Source: Gammaproteobacteria bacterium (GTDB lineage: Bacteria > Pseudomonadota > Gammaproteobacteria > JAUZRS01). Taken from it: DNA of 64,000 nt. This document shows, one piece after another, positions 44,186 through 54,109 of this stretch (positions within the stretch are counted from its first letter, which is position 1; the number at the start of each line of letters is the position of its first letter). The position numbers and the translations under genes are program-made. Below the pieces are notes generated by a model. The model ran no database searches, was not told the DNA's origin, and saw nothing but the letters and a program-made list of their open reading frames with translations. The stretch spans positions 53,501 through 117,500 of the forward strand of contig JAUZSP010000002.1 of NCBI GenBank assembly GCA_030949385.1, given 5' to 3'.

Positions 44186-46135
44186 ATGCGGTATGTTTTG
44201 ATATTGATGCTTGTTTTTACTGGCTCATTTCAGCCTACATTGGCTTCTGAGCCAAATTTACAGTTGCAACGTCAGCAATTTTTACACGCTCGGCTGTTTT
44301 TACAGCAGGGAAATGAGGTTGCTTTTCAAGACCTTAAAAAGCAGTTACAGAGTTACCCTTTAGCCAAATTCCTTCAGTTTGAGTGGTTACAACGACAAAT
44401 TGAGCAAGGATCTGTTCAAAGCCGTCAAATTCAACACTTTTTTAAACGTTATCCCAAAACGGCTCTGAGTCGTCGATTACGCCAGAGTTGGTTGATGGAT
44501 CTGGCGGCAAGGTCGCAGTGGCAGACTTTTCTGCGGGTGGCGAAGGGTCATCGAAAAGAGTTGGATGGAGATTTGGCCTGCGCTCGTTTGCAGGCATTGC
44601 ACGATTTAGGACATCTGCGGGGCGTGGTGGGAGAGGCGCGAAAGCTGTGGGTGAGCGCCAAACGGCATCAAGGCCGTTGTGCGTCTGTTTTTGCACAACT
44701 GGAGCAACAGCGGCCACCGGCATCGCCTCTGGTCTGGCAGCGTATTTCGGTGGCGATGCGACGCTCTAAACCGGCTTTGGCAGCATCGCTGCGCCATTTT
44801 CTTAAGCCCAGTGCGCGTCTGTGGTTGGATGTGTGGATTGCGGTACACCATCAACCAAAGTTGATTTTCAGTAACCGTCGCTTGCAAAGAGACACCCTGC
44901 TGTCGCGGAAAATTGTCTTGCACGGTGTGAAGCAGTTGGCGCGTCAAAATTTGGTTGAGATGCATAAAAAATGGCCTGCGGTGAAAAATCGTTATAAATT
45001 TCGTTCTGATCAGGTGAATCGCATGGCGCGTTATTTGGCCATGCGTGCGGCTTATTTAGGGATGCCAGAGGCACATGGATTTCTTAAGGCTCTGAAGCGT
45101 AAGCAGCATAATGGGCAGACTCGCAGTTGGTTGGTGAGAGCAGCGTTACGGCAACAAAATTGGCCGGAAGTGTTATCTGCAATTGGGCGTTTGTCAAAAG
45201 CAGAGCGCGGCGAAAAAGAGTGGCGTTACTGGCAGGCGCGCGCTTTGGAAGCAACAGGGAAGAAAAAAGTCGCAGAGAAGATCTATCGACGCTTGGCGCG
45301 GCGTGCCCATTATTACGGCTTTATGGCCGCCGACCGCCTGCAGGGTAAGTATCGTTTTTATCATAAGGCGATTGTGGCGCGGAAAAAGGTGCAGCAGGCG
45401 CTGTTGTTGCGTGAAGATATGCGCCGAGTGCAGGAGTATCGGGCGGTGAATTTATGGCCAGAGGCGCGTCATGAGTGGAATGTGGCGCTGAAAAAACTCA
45501 ATCGTGAGCAGTTAAAAGCGGCGGCACTGTTGGCGGATCGTTGGCAGTGGCATGATCGCGCTCTGTTTGCGGCGGCTCAGGGCAAGCTGTTTAATGATTT
45601 GGAGCTGCGTTATCCGATGCCCTATAAAACAGCGGTGTTTGCCGCTGCGGCGAATGAAACGTTACCACCCTCTTTGGTGTATGGCGTCATTCGTCAAGAG
45701 AGTGCCTATATGCCAAGGGTGAAATCCCATGTGGGGGCGGTGGGCTTGATGCAGTTGATGCCGGCTACGGCACAGACGGTGGCGACCGCTTTAGGTTCGG
45801 CCTCTTTTAAGGTAGTGGATCTGAAAACGGTGGCGACCAATTTGAAATTCGGTACCCACTATTATCGGCAAGTACTGGATCAGTTTGCCGGTAATCAAGC
45901 GATGGCCAGTGCGGCTTATAATGCGGGTCCGCATCGAGTGGAGCGTTGGTTGCCTGGCCAGCGTGCGATGCCTGCGGATGTTTGGGTCGATACGATCCCC
46001 TTTACGGAAACGCGGGGATATGTGAAGTCGGTGTTGGGCAACGCCACCATTTTTGAGTGGCGCATGAAGGGCGAGACGATGCGTATTTCAGAACGCATGA
46101 AGCAGGTGCCCAGTCGCAGCGCCTTGTCGCTCTGA
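44186..46135 (+). CDS. slt: Soluble lytic murein transglycosylase (Slt70 family)
   Basis: 649 residues from the ATG at 44186, which follows TTAGGGGTGAG; a GTG at 44177 in frame would lie within that ribosome site. Signal peptide about 1-20. The long superhelical U and L domains (helical repeats, Arg/Lys/Leu-rich) are followed by the SLT catalytic domain: LPPSLVYGVIRQESAYMPRVKSHVGAVGLMQLMPATA, with the catalytic Glu in RQES near residue 505, then YNAGPHRVERWL. It cleaves peptidoglycan, releasing 1,6-anhydromuropeptides that would feed the recycling enzyme AnmK at 60966. Confidence 0.93.
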   Translation: MRYVLILMLVFTGSFQPTLASEPNLQLQRQQFLHARLFLQQGNEVAFQDLKKQLQSYPLAKFLQFEWLQRQIEQGSVQSRQIQHFFKRYPKTALSRRLRQSWLMDLAARSQWQTFLRVAKGHRKELDGDLACARLQALHDLGHLRGVVGEARKLWVSAKRHQGRCASVFAQLEQQRPPASPLVWQRISVAMRRSKPALAASLRHFLKPSARLWLDVWIAVHHQPKLIFSNRRLQRDTLLSRKIVLHGVKQLARQNLVEMHKKWPAVKNRYKFRSDQVNRMARYLAMRAAYLGMPEAHGFLKALKRKQHNGQTRSWLVRAALRQQNWPEVLSAIGRLSKAERGEKEWRYWQARALEATGKKKVAEKIYRRLARRAHYYGFMAADRLQGKYRFYHKAIVARKKVQQALLLREDMRRVQEYRAVNLWPEARHEWNVALKKLNREQLKAAALLADRWQWHDRALFAAAQGKLFNDLELRYPMPYKTAVFAAAANETLPPSLVYGVIRQESAYMPRVKSHVGAVGLMQLMPATAQTVATALGSASFKVVDLKTVATNLKFGTHYYRQVLDQFAGNQAMASAAYNAGPHRVERWLPGQRAMPADVWVDTIPFTETRGYVKSVLGNATIFEWRMKGETMRISERMKQVPSRSALSL

Positions 46136-46137
46136 TT

Positions 46138-46449
46138 TTATTTAGAGCCACCGTGACAAGGGGGAGAGTCGGTGACTTGACCGGCTTTTTTCTGCCATTC
46201 GGTTGCAGTCAAGGTGTGCAGTGCTAAGGCGTGAATGCCGCCATCCAATTCGCTGGCCAGTACTTTGTTGATTAGACGGTGGCGTGCGATGAGCATTTTT
46301 CCCTCAAATTGCGCACTGACGATGGTTACCTTGAAGTGCGATTCAGAGTTGGCAGGCACATTGTGCATGTGGCTTTCATTGACCACTTCCAAGTGTGTGG
46401 GGTGCAGCTCTGCTTGCAGTTTTTCGGTGATGCGGGTTTGCATTTGCAT
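46138..46449 (-). CDS. BolA/IbaG family protein
   Basis: 104 residues from the ATG at 46449 (MQMQTRITEKLQAELHP), after TTTGGAAAATCC; the frame is open further upstream but would overlap the next gene. BolA hallmarks are HTHLEVVNESHMHNVPANSESHFKVTIVSAQFEGKMLIARHRLINKVLASELDGGIHALALHTLT, with the class II helix-turn and the conserved His in ARHRL. BolA proteins partner with monothiol glutaredoxins in Fe-S trafficking and affect shape and stress responses. The C-terminal Cys in PPCHGG is outside the domain. 23 bases downstream of the 138-residue gene. Confidence 0.9.
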   Translation of the reverse strand: MQMQTRITEKLQAELHPTHLEVVNESHMHNVPANSESHFKVTIVSAQFEGKMLIARHRLINKVLASELDGGIHALALHTLTATEWQKKAGQVTDSPPCHGGSK

Positions 46450-46471
46450 AAGGATTTTCCAAACAGGTTGA

Positions 46472-46888
46472 TTAAGAGTCGGTGTCAGCCAGGCGTTGGC
46501 ACATGCTGCGGCGGTCGTTGCTTTCAACGGCATCGGCGACGGTTTGTACTAACGATTGCAGCTCTTCTAAAGAGATGACTTGATGCAGGCGGGTGACTAA
46601 GTCGGGTTGCAGGGTTACCACACCGACCGCTCCGTTGGCATCGGTGTACTGCACCGCGACTAAATTAACATCTTCAGTCTCTTCATTGGCGGTGATCTTG
46701 GCTTGTTCGTCAAACAGTTGGTCGTATAATTCATCCAACTGATCACACAGAGCTTCATCCAGATCTTCATCCAACTGAATGGTGATGGTCTCTTCGTCCT
46801 GTTGGCGCTGATAAGGCTGTTGATGTGTTTTTAGCGTTGCTTCAAAACGCTGGCATAGGGCTTCGTTGAAAAATAAGTAGTCCAACAT
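46472..46888 (-). CDS. Small acidic cytoplasmic protein of unknown function
   Basis: About 138 residues from the ATG at 46888 (MLDYLFFNEALCQRFEATL); a frame open to 46939 is less likely. The chain is strongly acidic in the middle (EDLDEALCDQLDELYDQLFDEQ), helical, followed by a short beta region (VNLVAVQYTDANGAVGVVTLQPDLV) and a helical end. Two cysteines in the C-terminal part. No motif recognised. It is divergent-neighbour to the UDP-sugar dehydrogenase terminator and 23 bases upstream of bolA, with which it is probably co-transcribed. Confidence 0.7.
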   Translation of the reverse strand: MLDYLFFNEALCQRFEATLKTHQQPYQRQQDEETITIQLDEDLDEALCDQLDELYDQLFDEQAKITANEETEDVNLVAVQYTDANGAVGVVTLQPDLVTRLHQVISLEELQSLVQTVADAVESNDRRSMCQRLADTDS

Positions 46889-46958
46889 GGGGTTGATCCG
46901 TGGTCGATGGCTGAGGGGTGCAGAATAACATTGTGTCACTGGGGAAGGAATTCAACTG

Positions 46959-46988
46959 AAAAAGGCGCTCATAAAGAGCGCCTTTTTT
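46959..46988 (-). terminator. Rho-independent terminator of the UDP-sugar dehydrogenase gene
   Basis: GGCGCTC and GAGCGCC pair around ATAAA, with A residues before and T residues after, so it works on both strands. It lies 22 bases past the stop at 47010 on the minus strand. Confidence 0.88.
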
Positions 46989-47009
46989 GTGTTGGATAAC
47001 GCCAGCTTG

Positions 47010-48287
47010 CTACAGGCGACCGTCCACACTTTCACGGGGCAGTAGGCCTTTAACATCGTACAAAATGTTGTTATCCGTGCCGAGAGCGCGAATTTTTTCT
47101 ACCCCCATTTGCATAAATTGGTGGTGGCCAACGGCCAAGACGATGGCGTCGTATTTGCCCAGCTCAGGTTCTTGAATGGGTTTGATGTTGTATTCGTGTT
47201 CCGCTTCGTCGCTGCTGACCCACGGATCGTAGACATCCACATGGGCGTGATAGCTTTCAAATTCGGCGATGATGTCCACCACGCGGGTGTTGCGCAGATC
47301 GGGGCAGTTTTCTTTAAAGGTTAAACCCATCACCAAAATATGAGCATCCACCACATGCACACGGCGGCGAGTGAGCTGCTTGACTACTTGCTCGGCCACA
47401 TAAGCCCCCATGCTGTCGTTGATGTGGCGACCGGCGAGAATCACCTGTGGGTGGTAGCCAATCTCTTGGGCTTTGTGAGTCAGATAGTAAGGGTCTACGC
47501 TGATGCAGTGACCGCCCACCAAGCCTGGTTTGAAGGGCAAGAAGTTCCATTTGGTACCCGCTGCTTCAAGCACTTCTAAGGTGTCGATGCCGAGTTTGTT
47601 GAAGATCAGTGCCAATTCATTGACCAAGGCAATATTGACATCCCGTTGGGTGTTTTCGATCACTTTGGCCGCTTCTGCAACCCGAATGCTGCTGGCTTTG
47701 TAGGTACCGGCAATGATAATGCTGCGATACAACTCATCAACAAAATCGGCGATTTCAGGGGTGGAGCCGGCGGTCACTTTGAGGATGTTGATGACTCGGT
47801 GTTCTTTGTCACCTGGGTTGATGCGTTCAGGGCTGTAACCAATATAAAAGCCTTGGTTGTAGGTCAGCCCAGACTCTTTTTCCAGAATGGGTACGCAGAC
47901 CTCTTCGGTGGCACCTGGATAGACGGTGGATTCATAAATGACCACGTCGTCTTGTTGGATCACTTGGCCGAGCAGGTGGCTGGCTCCTTCCAGTGGCGAC
48001 AGGTCGGGCTGTTTGTGGGCATTGATTGGGGTCGGCACGGTGACGATGTAGATATTGCAGTTGCGCAGATCGTCGATGTTGTCTGAATAGCTGAGCTTAT
48101 CCGCTTCCTGCATCCGCTCAGGTTCCACTTCTAAAGTGCTGTCCTTGCCTGACTTTAGTTCAGAAATGCGGGCGGCATTGATATCAAAACCGACCGTGGT
48201 GATTTTTTTGCCAAACTCGACGGCCAGTGGTAGGCCGACGTAGCCAAGGCCAATAATGCCAATTTTGGAATTTTTGATATCCAACAT
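47010..48287 (-). CDS. Nucleotide-sugar (UDP-N-acetylhexosamine) 6-dehydrogenase, TviB/WbpO type
   Basis: 425 residues. NAD-binding [19 protein letters not shown], then [79 protein letters not shown], and the catalytic Cys in [41 protein letters not shown] places it with enzymes oxidising UDP-GlcNAc or UDP-GalNAc to uronic acids (WbpO/TviB) more than with UDP-glucose dehydrogenase. It supplies sugar-nucleotides for capsule or O-antigen, fitting the divergent glycosylphosphotransferase gene at 48643. Confidence 0.9.
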   Translation of the reverse strand: MLDIKNSKIGIIGLGYVGLPLAVEFGKKITTVGFDINAARISELKSGKDSTLEVEPERMQEADKLSYSDNIDDLRNCNIYIVTVPTPINAHKQPDLSPLEGASHLLGQVIQQDDVVIYESTVYPGATEEVCVPILEKESGLTYNQGFYIGYSPERINPGDKEHRVINILKVTAGSTPEIADFVDELYRSIIIAGTYKASSIRVAEAAKVIENTQRDVNIALVNELALIFNKLGIDTLEVLEAAGTKWNFLPFKPGLVGGHCISVDPYYLTHKAQEIGYHPQVILAGRHINDSMGAYVAEQVVKQLTRRRVHVVDAHILVMGLTFKENCPDLRNTRVVDIIAEFESYHAHVDVYDPWVSSDEAEHEYNIKPIQEPELGKYDAIVLAVGHHQFMQMGVEKIRALGTDNNILYDVKGLLPRESVDGRL

Positions 48288-48642
48288 GTGCGGACTCCTG
48301 TCGCGTATTTTTAGGTTATGGTGGTCGCATAAAAGCAGGTTGTTATCCTACTCAGAACTGGGTAAAAATATCCCACTAAAGCGTGGTTTTTCAAAATCTT
48401 GTCAAATCTTGTTGCTAGTTATGCCAATAGGCTTGTTATATGCTGATTGTGAATTAACGTTCACTGTGATCGCAACTCGCAGAGTCATTATTATGACTGG
48501 CGGTGGAAAAACGATGAGCGTAGGTCTTCTTCGGCAGGTTTCTATTGTAACTAAAGTTCTAGGAATTTATAGTTTTGCTGGGGATGAAAAAATTGTGAAA
48601 AGTGTCTGTTTGATATGGATTGTCTGAAAAGGAGAGTATTGC
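48288..48642. other. Divergent intergenic region upstream of two polysaccharide genes
   Basis: 355 bases between the dehydrogenase (-) and glycosylphosphotransferase (+). It holds both promoters and the GGAGAGTATTGC ribosome site of the latter. A plus-strand frame 48256-48627 is open but overlaps the dehydrogenase start and has no coding character. No clear -10/-35, operator or riboswitch was recognised. Confidence 0.45.
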
Positions 48643-50046
48643 GTGTCCACCATTCGTGTGTTTAAGCACTATGTTCGTGTTCCATTTTTATTGTTAGCGG
48701 GGGTTGAGGCGCTGATTTTTATGGCCTCGGTTTATGCCGCCGCTCATTTGCGGTTTTTAGGTGATATTGGTGAAATTCAGGAGAGTATAGGAACTTTATT
48801 TCCTCGCGCGGTTATTTTTATGATGGTGATGATGGTCAGTATGATCGCCATGGGCTTGTATCAGGCGCGTTTGAGAGAGGGTTTACCTGGTATTTTACTG
48901 CGCACCTCGGTGAGTTTTTTGGTCGGTGGCAGTATTTTGTCGCTGCTGTTCTATTTGATTCCAGGTCTCTACATTGGCCGTGGTGCCTTGGCGCTGGCGG
49001 GGGTGATCTCTTTCTTTGTGGTGGGGACGTTGCGACCGATTTTCTTTCACAGTGTTGATGAGCGTCTGCTGAAGCGCAAAGTGTTGATTTTGGGGGCGGG
49101 TGAGCGTGCCTCAATCATTGATGCGCGGATGCGTCGCCGTTCGGATCGGCGCGGGTTTGATTTGCTCGGTTACGCTCATATTGACGGTCAGCCCGACTTG
49201 GTTAATGAGAAAGAAATTGTACATTTTAAGCAACCGCTGCTTGATTATGCTATTGCCAATAAGCTGGATGAAATTGTGGTGGCGGTGGATGATCGACGGA
49301 AGGCGTTCCCCTTGGACGAGTTGTTGGACTGCAAAATGGCGGGGGTGGATGTGGTTGATCTGTTGACCTTTTTTGAGCGTGAGGCAGGCAAGGTGCAGCT
49401 GAATATTTTGCACCCCAGTTGGTTGCTTTTCTCCGATGGTTTTCAACAAAATGTGGTTCGAGATACGACCAAACGGCTGTTTGATCTCAGTGCGAGTTTT
49501 GCTTTGTTGATGGCAACTTGGCCGGTGATGCTCTTGACCGCTTTGTTAATCAAAATCGAAGACGGCTGGAGTATGCCGGTCTTTTATCGTCAGGTTCGGG
49601 TTGGTCTGAATGGCAAAAATTTCGATGTATTGAAGTTTCGTAGCATGATCGTTGATGCAGAGAAGAGCGGTGCTCAATGGGCAACCAAGAATGATTCGAG
49701 GGTGACGCGGGTGGGTGGCATTATTCGTAAACTGAGAATTGATGAGTTGCCGCAAATTTTGAATGTCTGGAACGGCAGTATGAGTTTTGTTGGTCCGCGT
49801 CCAGAACGGCCTGAATTTGTTGAGCAACTGGCGGAGGTGATCCCCTATTACCAAGAACGTCATCGGGTCAAACCGGGCATTACCGGTTGGGCGCAGCTCA
49901 GTTATCCTTACGGAGCAACGGAAAAAGATTCTTTAGAGAAGCAGCAATTTGATCTCTATTATGTGAAAAATCACAGCCTCTTTTTTGATGTGTTGATTTT
50001 GATGCAGACCGTTGAAGTGGTGCTGTTTGGTAAAGGTGCACGCTAG
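48643..50046 (+). CDS. Polyprenyl-phosphate glycosylphosphotransferase, exopolysaccharide type
   Basis: 467 residues, GTG start. Four to five N-terminal membrane helices (about 14-130), a Rossmann-like middle section ([20 protein letters not shown]), then the bacterial sugar-transferase domain: [59 protein letters not shown] and [36 protein letters not shown]. This layout is that of initiating transferases (WcaJ/EpsB-like, including PEP-CTERM-associated versions) that place the first sugar on undecaprenyl phosphate. The adjacent uronic-acid dehydrogenase gene is consistent with exopolysaccharide assembly. Confidence 0.9.
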   Translation: MSTIRVFKHYVRVPFLLLAGVEALIFMASVYAAAHLRFLGDIGEIQESIGTLFPRAVIFMMVMMVSMIAMGLYQARLREGLPGILLRTSVSFLVGGSILSLLFYLIPGLYIGRGALALAGVISFFVVGTLRPIFFHSVDERLLKRKVLILGAGERASIIDARMRRRSDRRGFDLLGYAHIDGQPDLVNEKEIVHFKQPLLDYAIANKLDEIVVAVDDRRKAFPLDELLDCKMAGVDVVDLLTFFEREAGKVQLNILHPSWLLFSDGFQQNVVRDTTKRLFDLSASFALLMATWPVMLLTALLIKIEDGWSMPVFYRQVRVGLNGKNFDVLKFRSMIVDAEKSGAQWATKNDSRVTRVGGIIRKLRIDELPQILNVWNGSMSFVGPRPERPEFVEQLAEVIPYYQERHRVKPGITGWAQLSYPYGATEKDSLEKQQFDLYYVKNHSLFFDVLILMQTVEVVLFGKGAR

Positions 50047-50076
50047 TTAAGAGCAGTTTGAGTTTACCTTGTTGGT

Positions 50077-50763
50077 TCAGCGGCTGATTTTAAAGGTCTC
50101 TGCTGGATTGGCACCTTGAGTTTTTAAGGGTGTATCGGCGTTCTCTTCCCAGCCAACCACAACCCCATTTTCAAATAAAATTTGTGAGCTGCCATAGAGC
50201 CAAACAGAGCCTACGGTGCGTGTGGGTGTGCCTTGAATTTCATACACATCACTGACACTGGATCCGTAATCAATCAAGCGTGTCTGTTTTTGCTGTGTCT
50301 GTACACTGCCGTTGGTTTCTGGGGCTGGTGTTGACGTTTCAGTGGGGATGGCAGGCCACCAGAGGCCGTAGGCAATCATCAATAGCGCTGTGCTCATCAA
50401 GATGCGGCGATTGAGTGGCCTTGCCAGCCACTGTTTTGCCTGTTTTTGAATACTTGTGTTGGTTGTTGATTTTGGCGTGGCTCTGGAGCGGGATTTTGTA
50501 TGATTTCTGCTTCGTGTTTGGCGTGGCTGGATATTGGGCAGCCGACCGTGACGGCGATGGTAAGCGGATAAGGTATGAAAGGCGTGGTTAACGTCTTTGA
50601 ATTTTTCCTCTGCCTGAGCGCGGATGTTATCGATGTCAGGCAGTCGGTCGGGATGCCAGATACGTGCTTTGTGGCGGTAGGCTTTGCGTACCTGCTGCCA
50701 GTCGCTGCTGGGTTCAATGCCTAAGATTTTGAAATAACGCGAAAATTTTTCGTCGTGACGCAT
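50077..50763 (-). CDS. Membrane-anchored J-domain protein
   Basis: 228 residues from the ATG at 50763. N-terminal J-domain (YFKILGIEPSSDWQQVRKAYRHKARIWHPDRLPDIDN, with the HPD tripeptide near residue 38) that would stimulate a DnaK ATPase. A Lys/Arg/Ser-rich linker (about 75-120) leads to one transmembrane helix (ILMSTALLMIAYGLWWPAIP, about 135-154), and a C-terminal domain of about 70 residues (RLIDYGSSVSDVYEIQGTPTRTVGSVWLYGSS) resembling an SmpA/BamE-like fold. With the J-domain cytoplasmic, the tail would be periplasmic. No link to the Hsp70 island at 11 kb is evident. Confidence 0.82.
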   Translation of the reverse strand: MRHDEKFSRYFKILGIEPSSDWQQVRKAYRHKARIWHPDRLPDIDNIRAQAEEKFKDVNHAFHTLSAYHRRHGRLPNIQPRQTRSRNHTKSRSRATPKSTTNTSIQKQAKQWLARPLNRRILMSTALLMIAYGLWWPAIPTETSTPAPETNGSVQTQQKQTRLIDYGSSVSDVYEIQGTPTRTVGSVWLYGSSQILFENGVVVGWEENADTPLKTQGANPAETFKISR

Positions 50764-50971
50764 AATATTAGTGTGCTGTGGCGAGTGATTCCATGACTCT
50801 ATTGTGGCATGTTTTTTTTGATTTCGGCAAATGGCTTTCGATATGAAGTTATAAAAGTAGACTGTTTTACTCGGGTATCGCATTTAAGGCTGGGGATGGT
50901 GTAAACTAGCGCCCAATTTGAACCCTGCGTCACACTGGGTGAGGCATTTAATTTTTAGAAGGTTGAGTAAC

Positions 50972-52063
50972 ATGGCTGAGATTTCACGTCTGCAGGTGGA
51001 AACCGCACTGAAAGAATTTATTGATCCTAATCTGGACAGTGATCTGGTCACTGCGAAGGCAGTTAAAGAGATTCAAATTGAGGCAGGTAAAGTAAGTGTG
51101 AGCGTTGTTTTGGGTTACCCCGCTGCGACCTACAAAGATGAACTGTCTCGTTTATTGACAGAAAAAGTGGAAGCGATTGATGGTGTTAGTGAAGTCAGTA
51201 TTGATCTGACTTGGAAAATTGTTGCGCACACCGTTCAGCACGGCGTGAAGCGTTTGAAGAATGTGAAAAACATCATCGCCATCGCTTCAGGTAAAGGTGG
51301 TGTAGGTAAATCCACCACCGCAGTTAACTTGGCATTGGCCTTGGCACAAGAAGGCGCGACGGTTGGGATTTTGGATGCGGACATTTACGGCCCAAGTCAG
51401 CCACGCATGTTGGGTATTTCCGGTCAACCGGAATCCAAAGACGGTCAAAGCTTGGAGCCGATGGAAAACCACGGCGTACAGGCGATGTCGATTGGCTTCT
51501 TGATCGACGAAGAAACTCCGATGATCTGGCGTGGCCCGATGGTCACCCAAGCGTTGGAGCAACTGCTCAACGACACTCAATGGAAAGATCTGGATTACAT
51601 GATCATCGATTTGCCACCAGGTACGGGTGATACGCAATTGACTTTGGCACAAAAAATCCCTGTTTCGGGTGCGGTGATTGTGACTACTCCACAAGACATT
51701 GCGCTGTTGGATGCGCGTAAAGGTCTGAAAATGTTTGAAAAAGTGGAAGTGCCTATTTTGGGCATCGTAGAGAATATGAGCACTCATATTTGCACGAGTT
51801 GTGGCCATGAAGAACATATTTTTGGTGAGGGTGGTGGTCAACGCATGTCCGATGAGAGCGACGTTGAATTTTTGGGCGCTCTGCCTTTGACCATGACGAT
51901 TCGTCAACAGGCCGATGAAGGCAACCCTACTGTGGTGGCCGAGCCTGAAAGCCGCATTGCAGAAATTTACCGTGAAATCGCACGTCGCATGGCGGGTAAG
52001 CTTTCCAGTAAAGCGAAAGATTTCAGTGCTAAATTCCCCAGCATTGTGATTCAAAACAACTAA
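50972..52063 (+). CDS. mrp: Mrp/ApbC family iron-sulfur carrier ATPase
   Basis: 363 residues from the ATG at 50972 (MAEISRLQVETALKEF), after AGAAGGTTGAG. An N-terminal MIP18/DUF59 domain (about 1-80) precedes the MinD-type P-loop ATPase: IIAIASGKGGVGKSTTAVNLALALA (deviant Walker A), GILDADIYGPSQPRMLG, MIIDLPPGTGDTQLTLAQ, VTTPQDIALLDARKGL and the CxxC metal site ENMSTHICTSCGHEEHIFGEGGG. It delivers Fe-S clusters. mrp next to dcd is also seen in Pseudomonas. Confidence 0.95.
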   Translation: MAEISRLQVETALKEFIDPNLDSDLVTAKAVKEIQIEAGKVSVSVVLGYPAATYKDELSRLLTEKVEAIDGVSEVSIDLTWKIVAHTVQHGVKRLKNVKNIIAIASGKGGVGKSTTAVNLALALAQEGATVGILDADIYGPSQPRMLGISGQPESKDGQSLEPMENHGVQAMSIGFLIDEETPMIWRGPMVTQALEQLLNDTQWKDLDYMIIDLPPGTGDTQLTLAQKIPVSGAVIVTTPQDIALLDARKGLKMFEKVEVPILGIVENMSTHICTSCGHEEHIFGEGGGQRMSDESDVEFLGALPLTMTIRQQADEGNPTVVAEPESRIAEIYREIARRMAGKLSSKAKDFSAKFPSIVIQNN

Positions 52064-52116
52064 GAGTGCTGTTTTGCCACGGACGTTAATTTAACATTGT
52101 GGCATATTCGGTTAAG

Positions 52117-52145
52117 GCGCGTATTCTACGATACGCGCTTTTTTT
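52117..52145 (+). terminator. Rho-independent terminator between mrp and dcd
   Basis: GCGCGTAT and ATACGCGC pair exactly around TCTACG and are followed by seven T residues. It ends right before the dcd ribosome site. Confidence 0.9.
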
Positions 52146-52163
52146 ATGGCTGGAGATAAGAAT

Positions 52164-52730
52164 ATGAGTATTAAATCGGATCGTTGGATTCGGCAAATGG
52201 CCACCACCAAGGCGATGATAGAACCTTTTGAGGCCGGACAGGTGCGCAGCACTGAGAAAGGAAATGTGATCTCTTGGGGGACATCAAGTTACGGTTACGA
52301 TGTGCGCTGTGCTAATGAGTTTAAGGTTTTTACCAATATTAATTCGGCCATTGTGGATCCGAAAAACTTTGATCCCAGCAGTTTTGTCGATGTGACCGCC
52401 GATGTCTGCATCATTCCACCAAACTCTTTTGCTTTGGCGCGCACGGTGGAGTATTTTCGCATTCCACGTCAGGTGTTGACGATTTGTTTGGGTAAATCCA
52501 CCTATGCACGTTGTGGCATCATTGTTAATGTCACTCCGTTGGAGCCGGAATGGGAGGGGCATGTGACCTTGGAGTTTTCCAATACCACCACCTTGCCTGC
52601 GAAAATTTACGCCAACGAAGGGGTGGCGCAGATGCTCTTTTTTGAGTCCGATGAAGAGTGTGAAACGTCTTACAAAGATCGAGGCGGCAAGTATCAGGGG
52701 CAGATGGGTGTGACCTTGCCTAAAACCTAA
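52164..52730 (+). CDS. dcd: dCTP deaminase
   Basis: 188 residues, ATG at 52164 after GGAGATAAG (an upstream in-frame ATG at 52146 overlaps that site). Deaminates dCTP to dUTP for thymidylate supply. Family landmarks: [137 protein letters not shown]. Trimeric enzyme; all catalytic-loop residues are present. Confidence 0.97.
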   Translation: MSIKSDRWIRQMATTKAMIEPFEAGQVRSTEKGNVISWGTSSYGYDVRCANEFKVFTNINSAIVDPKNFDPSSFVDVTADVCIIPPNSFALARTVEYFRIPRQVLTICLGKSTYARCGIIVNVTPLEPEWEGHVTLEFSNTTTLPAKIYANEGVAQMLFFESDEECETSYKDRGGKYQGQMGVTLPKT

Positions 52731-53383
52731 TCTTTGAGGCTGATTTGTGGCCAGCCCTGTTGTTGTGCGTAGGCCGTTAAGGTTTCATCTGCATCCACAA
52801 CCACGGGGTAATCCACTTGTTTCAGTAGGGGCAGGTCGTTGTGGGAATCGCTGTAAAAATAACTGCCTTCTAGGCTGTGTGGGTTTGTTTTTAGCCACGC
52901 CTGTAGGCGGTGAATTTTACCTTCTTGAAAGCAGGGTATGCCTTCGACTTCGCCAGTGTATTGGCCGTTTTGTATTTCAGGGTCGGTGGCCAGCAAGGCA
53001 TCAACACCTAAGTGCTGCGCGATGGGGGCGGTCACAAAACGATTGGTGGCAGTAATAATCAATAAATAGTCGCCTTTTTCTCGGTGCTGTTGCAGCAGAT
53101 CCCTGCTTTTGCTCGTAATCAACGGTTCGATCTTCTCTTGCATAAACTGTCTGTGCCATTGTTGTAACGTTTCTAAGCTGTTTTTAGCTAAAGGTTGCAG
53201 GGCAAAACGTAAAAATTCATTGATATTTAGGCTGCCATCGTGGTAAGCGTCGTAAAAACGTTGGTTTTCTCGCTCATAATGTTCTGCATCAACCACTCCT
53301 TGTTCTACTAAAAAGCAACCCCAGAGGTAATCGCTATCCCCACTTAATAGGGTGTTGTCTAGATCGAAAATAGCAAGACTCAT
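52727..53383 (-). CDS. HAD-family phosphatase, SerB/HAD-IB type
   Basis: 218 residues. Motif [22 protein letters not shown] (2-22) with the nucleophilic Asp, motif [22 protein letters not shown], and motif [35 protein letters not shown]. The cap between motifs I and II is the helical subclass IB type as in histidinol-phosphate or phosphoserine phosphatase-like proteins. The gene overlaps the dcd stop by 4 bases and is divergent from rppH, an arrangement (HAD gene, rppH, ptsP) also found in Pseudomonas. Substrate not determinable. Confidence 0.88.
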   Translation of the reverse strand: MSLAIFDLDNTLLSGDSDYLWGCFLVEQGVVDAEHYERENQRFYDAYHDGSLNINEFLRFALQPLAKNSLETLQQWHRQFMQEKIEPLITSKSRDLLQQHREKGDYLLIITATNRFVTAPIAQHLGVDALLATDPEIQNGQYTGEVEGIPCFQEGKIHRLQAWLKTNPHSLEGSYFYSDSHNDLPLLKQVDYPVVVDADETLTAYAQQQGWPQISLKD

Positions 53384-53550
53384 TATAACCTCTTGATAGT
53401 TATGTCTAAAAATTTTTGTTGTTTGCTAAATAAATAAGAAATTAATTCTTTTTAACCCTGATTATTGTAGCATTTTCACAATGAGATTTGCTGCTAGAGA
53501 GGGTTTGTGGAAGAATTAAGCAAAAGCAGGGTTATTAATGGGGATCAGCG

Positions 53551-54063
53551 GTGATTGATCGAGAAGGTTATCGGCCAAATGTTGGCATTATTTTAACGAA
53601 TGAGCAGGGGCGGCTCTTCTGGGCCAGACGTGTGGGTCAGAACTCTTGGCAGTTCCCCCAAGGTGGGATTAATGAACGAGAGAGTACCGAAGAGGCGATG
53701 TTTCGGGAGTTGAACGAAGAGACCGGTCTGTTGCCGGAGCATGTGGAAATCATTGGTACCACACGCCACTGGTTACGATATGATTTACCTTCTCGTTACA
53801 TTCGGCGTCACTGTCGTCCGCTCTGCATTGGCCAAAAACAGATTTGGTTTATGTTGAGACTGGTGGGAGATGACGACTGTGTGGATCTTTCGTGTTGTGA
53901 TAAACCGGAGTTTGATGAGTGGTGCTGGGTTGATTATTGGCATCCCATGAGTCAGGTGATCTTTTTTAAACGACAGGTTTATCATCAGGCTTTGAAAGAG
54001 TTGGCGCCGTTGCTCTCTTCTCATGATCCGGCTGATAACCGTGTTTATAAAAAGTGTTTTTGA
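53551..54063 (+). CDS. rppH: RNA pyrophosphohydrolase
   Basis: 170 residues, GTG start after GGGGATCAG. Removes pyrophosphate from 5'-triphosphorylated mRNA, starting decay. [53 protein letters not shown] contains the Nudix box [23 protein letters not shown] (about 37-59), followed by [31 protein letters not shown]. Length and the YDLP...RR basic stretch match RppH. It is just upstream of, and overlaps, the long reading frame of ptsP. Confidence 0.95.
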   Translation: MIDREGYRPNVGIILTNEQGRLFWARRVGQNSWQFPQGGINERESTEEAMFRELNEETGLLPEHVEIIGTTRHWLRYDLPSRYIRRHCRPLCIGQKQIWFMLRLVGDDDCVDLSCCDKPEFDEWCWVDYWHPMSQVIFFKRQVYHQALKELAPLLSSHDPADNRVYKKCF

Positions 54064-54109
54064 TTCTGAGTTAACTAAAAAGGACTGTTTTGAAGCACAG
54101 AAAAAGACC

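Noticed and set aside
48256..48627. 123-codon plus-strand frame between the polysaccharide genes
   Set aside because: Overlaps the start of the dehydrogenase on the other strand, has no ribosome site and does not look like protein.
50077..50763. J-domain protein as the missing partner of the Hsp70 cassette
   Set aside because: It is 26 kb away in ordinary chromosomal context and has a membrane anchor and BamE-like tail; nothing ties it to the cassette.
54023..54109. N-terminal extension of ptsP into rppH
   Set aside because: The extra 29 residues are unlike the family and read through rppH coding sequence; the ATG at 54110 gives the usual start.
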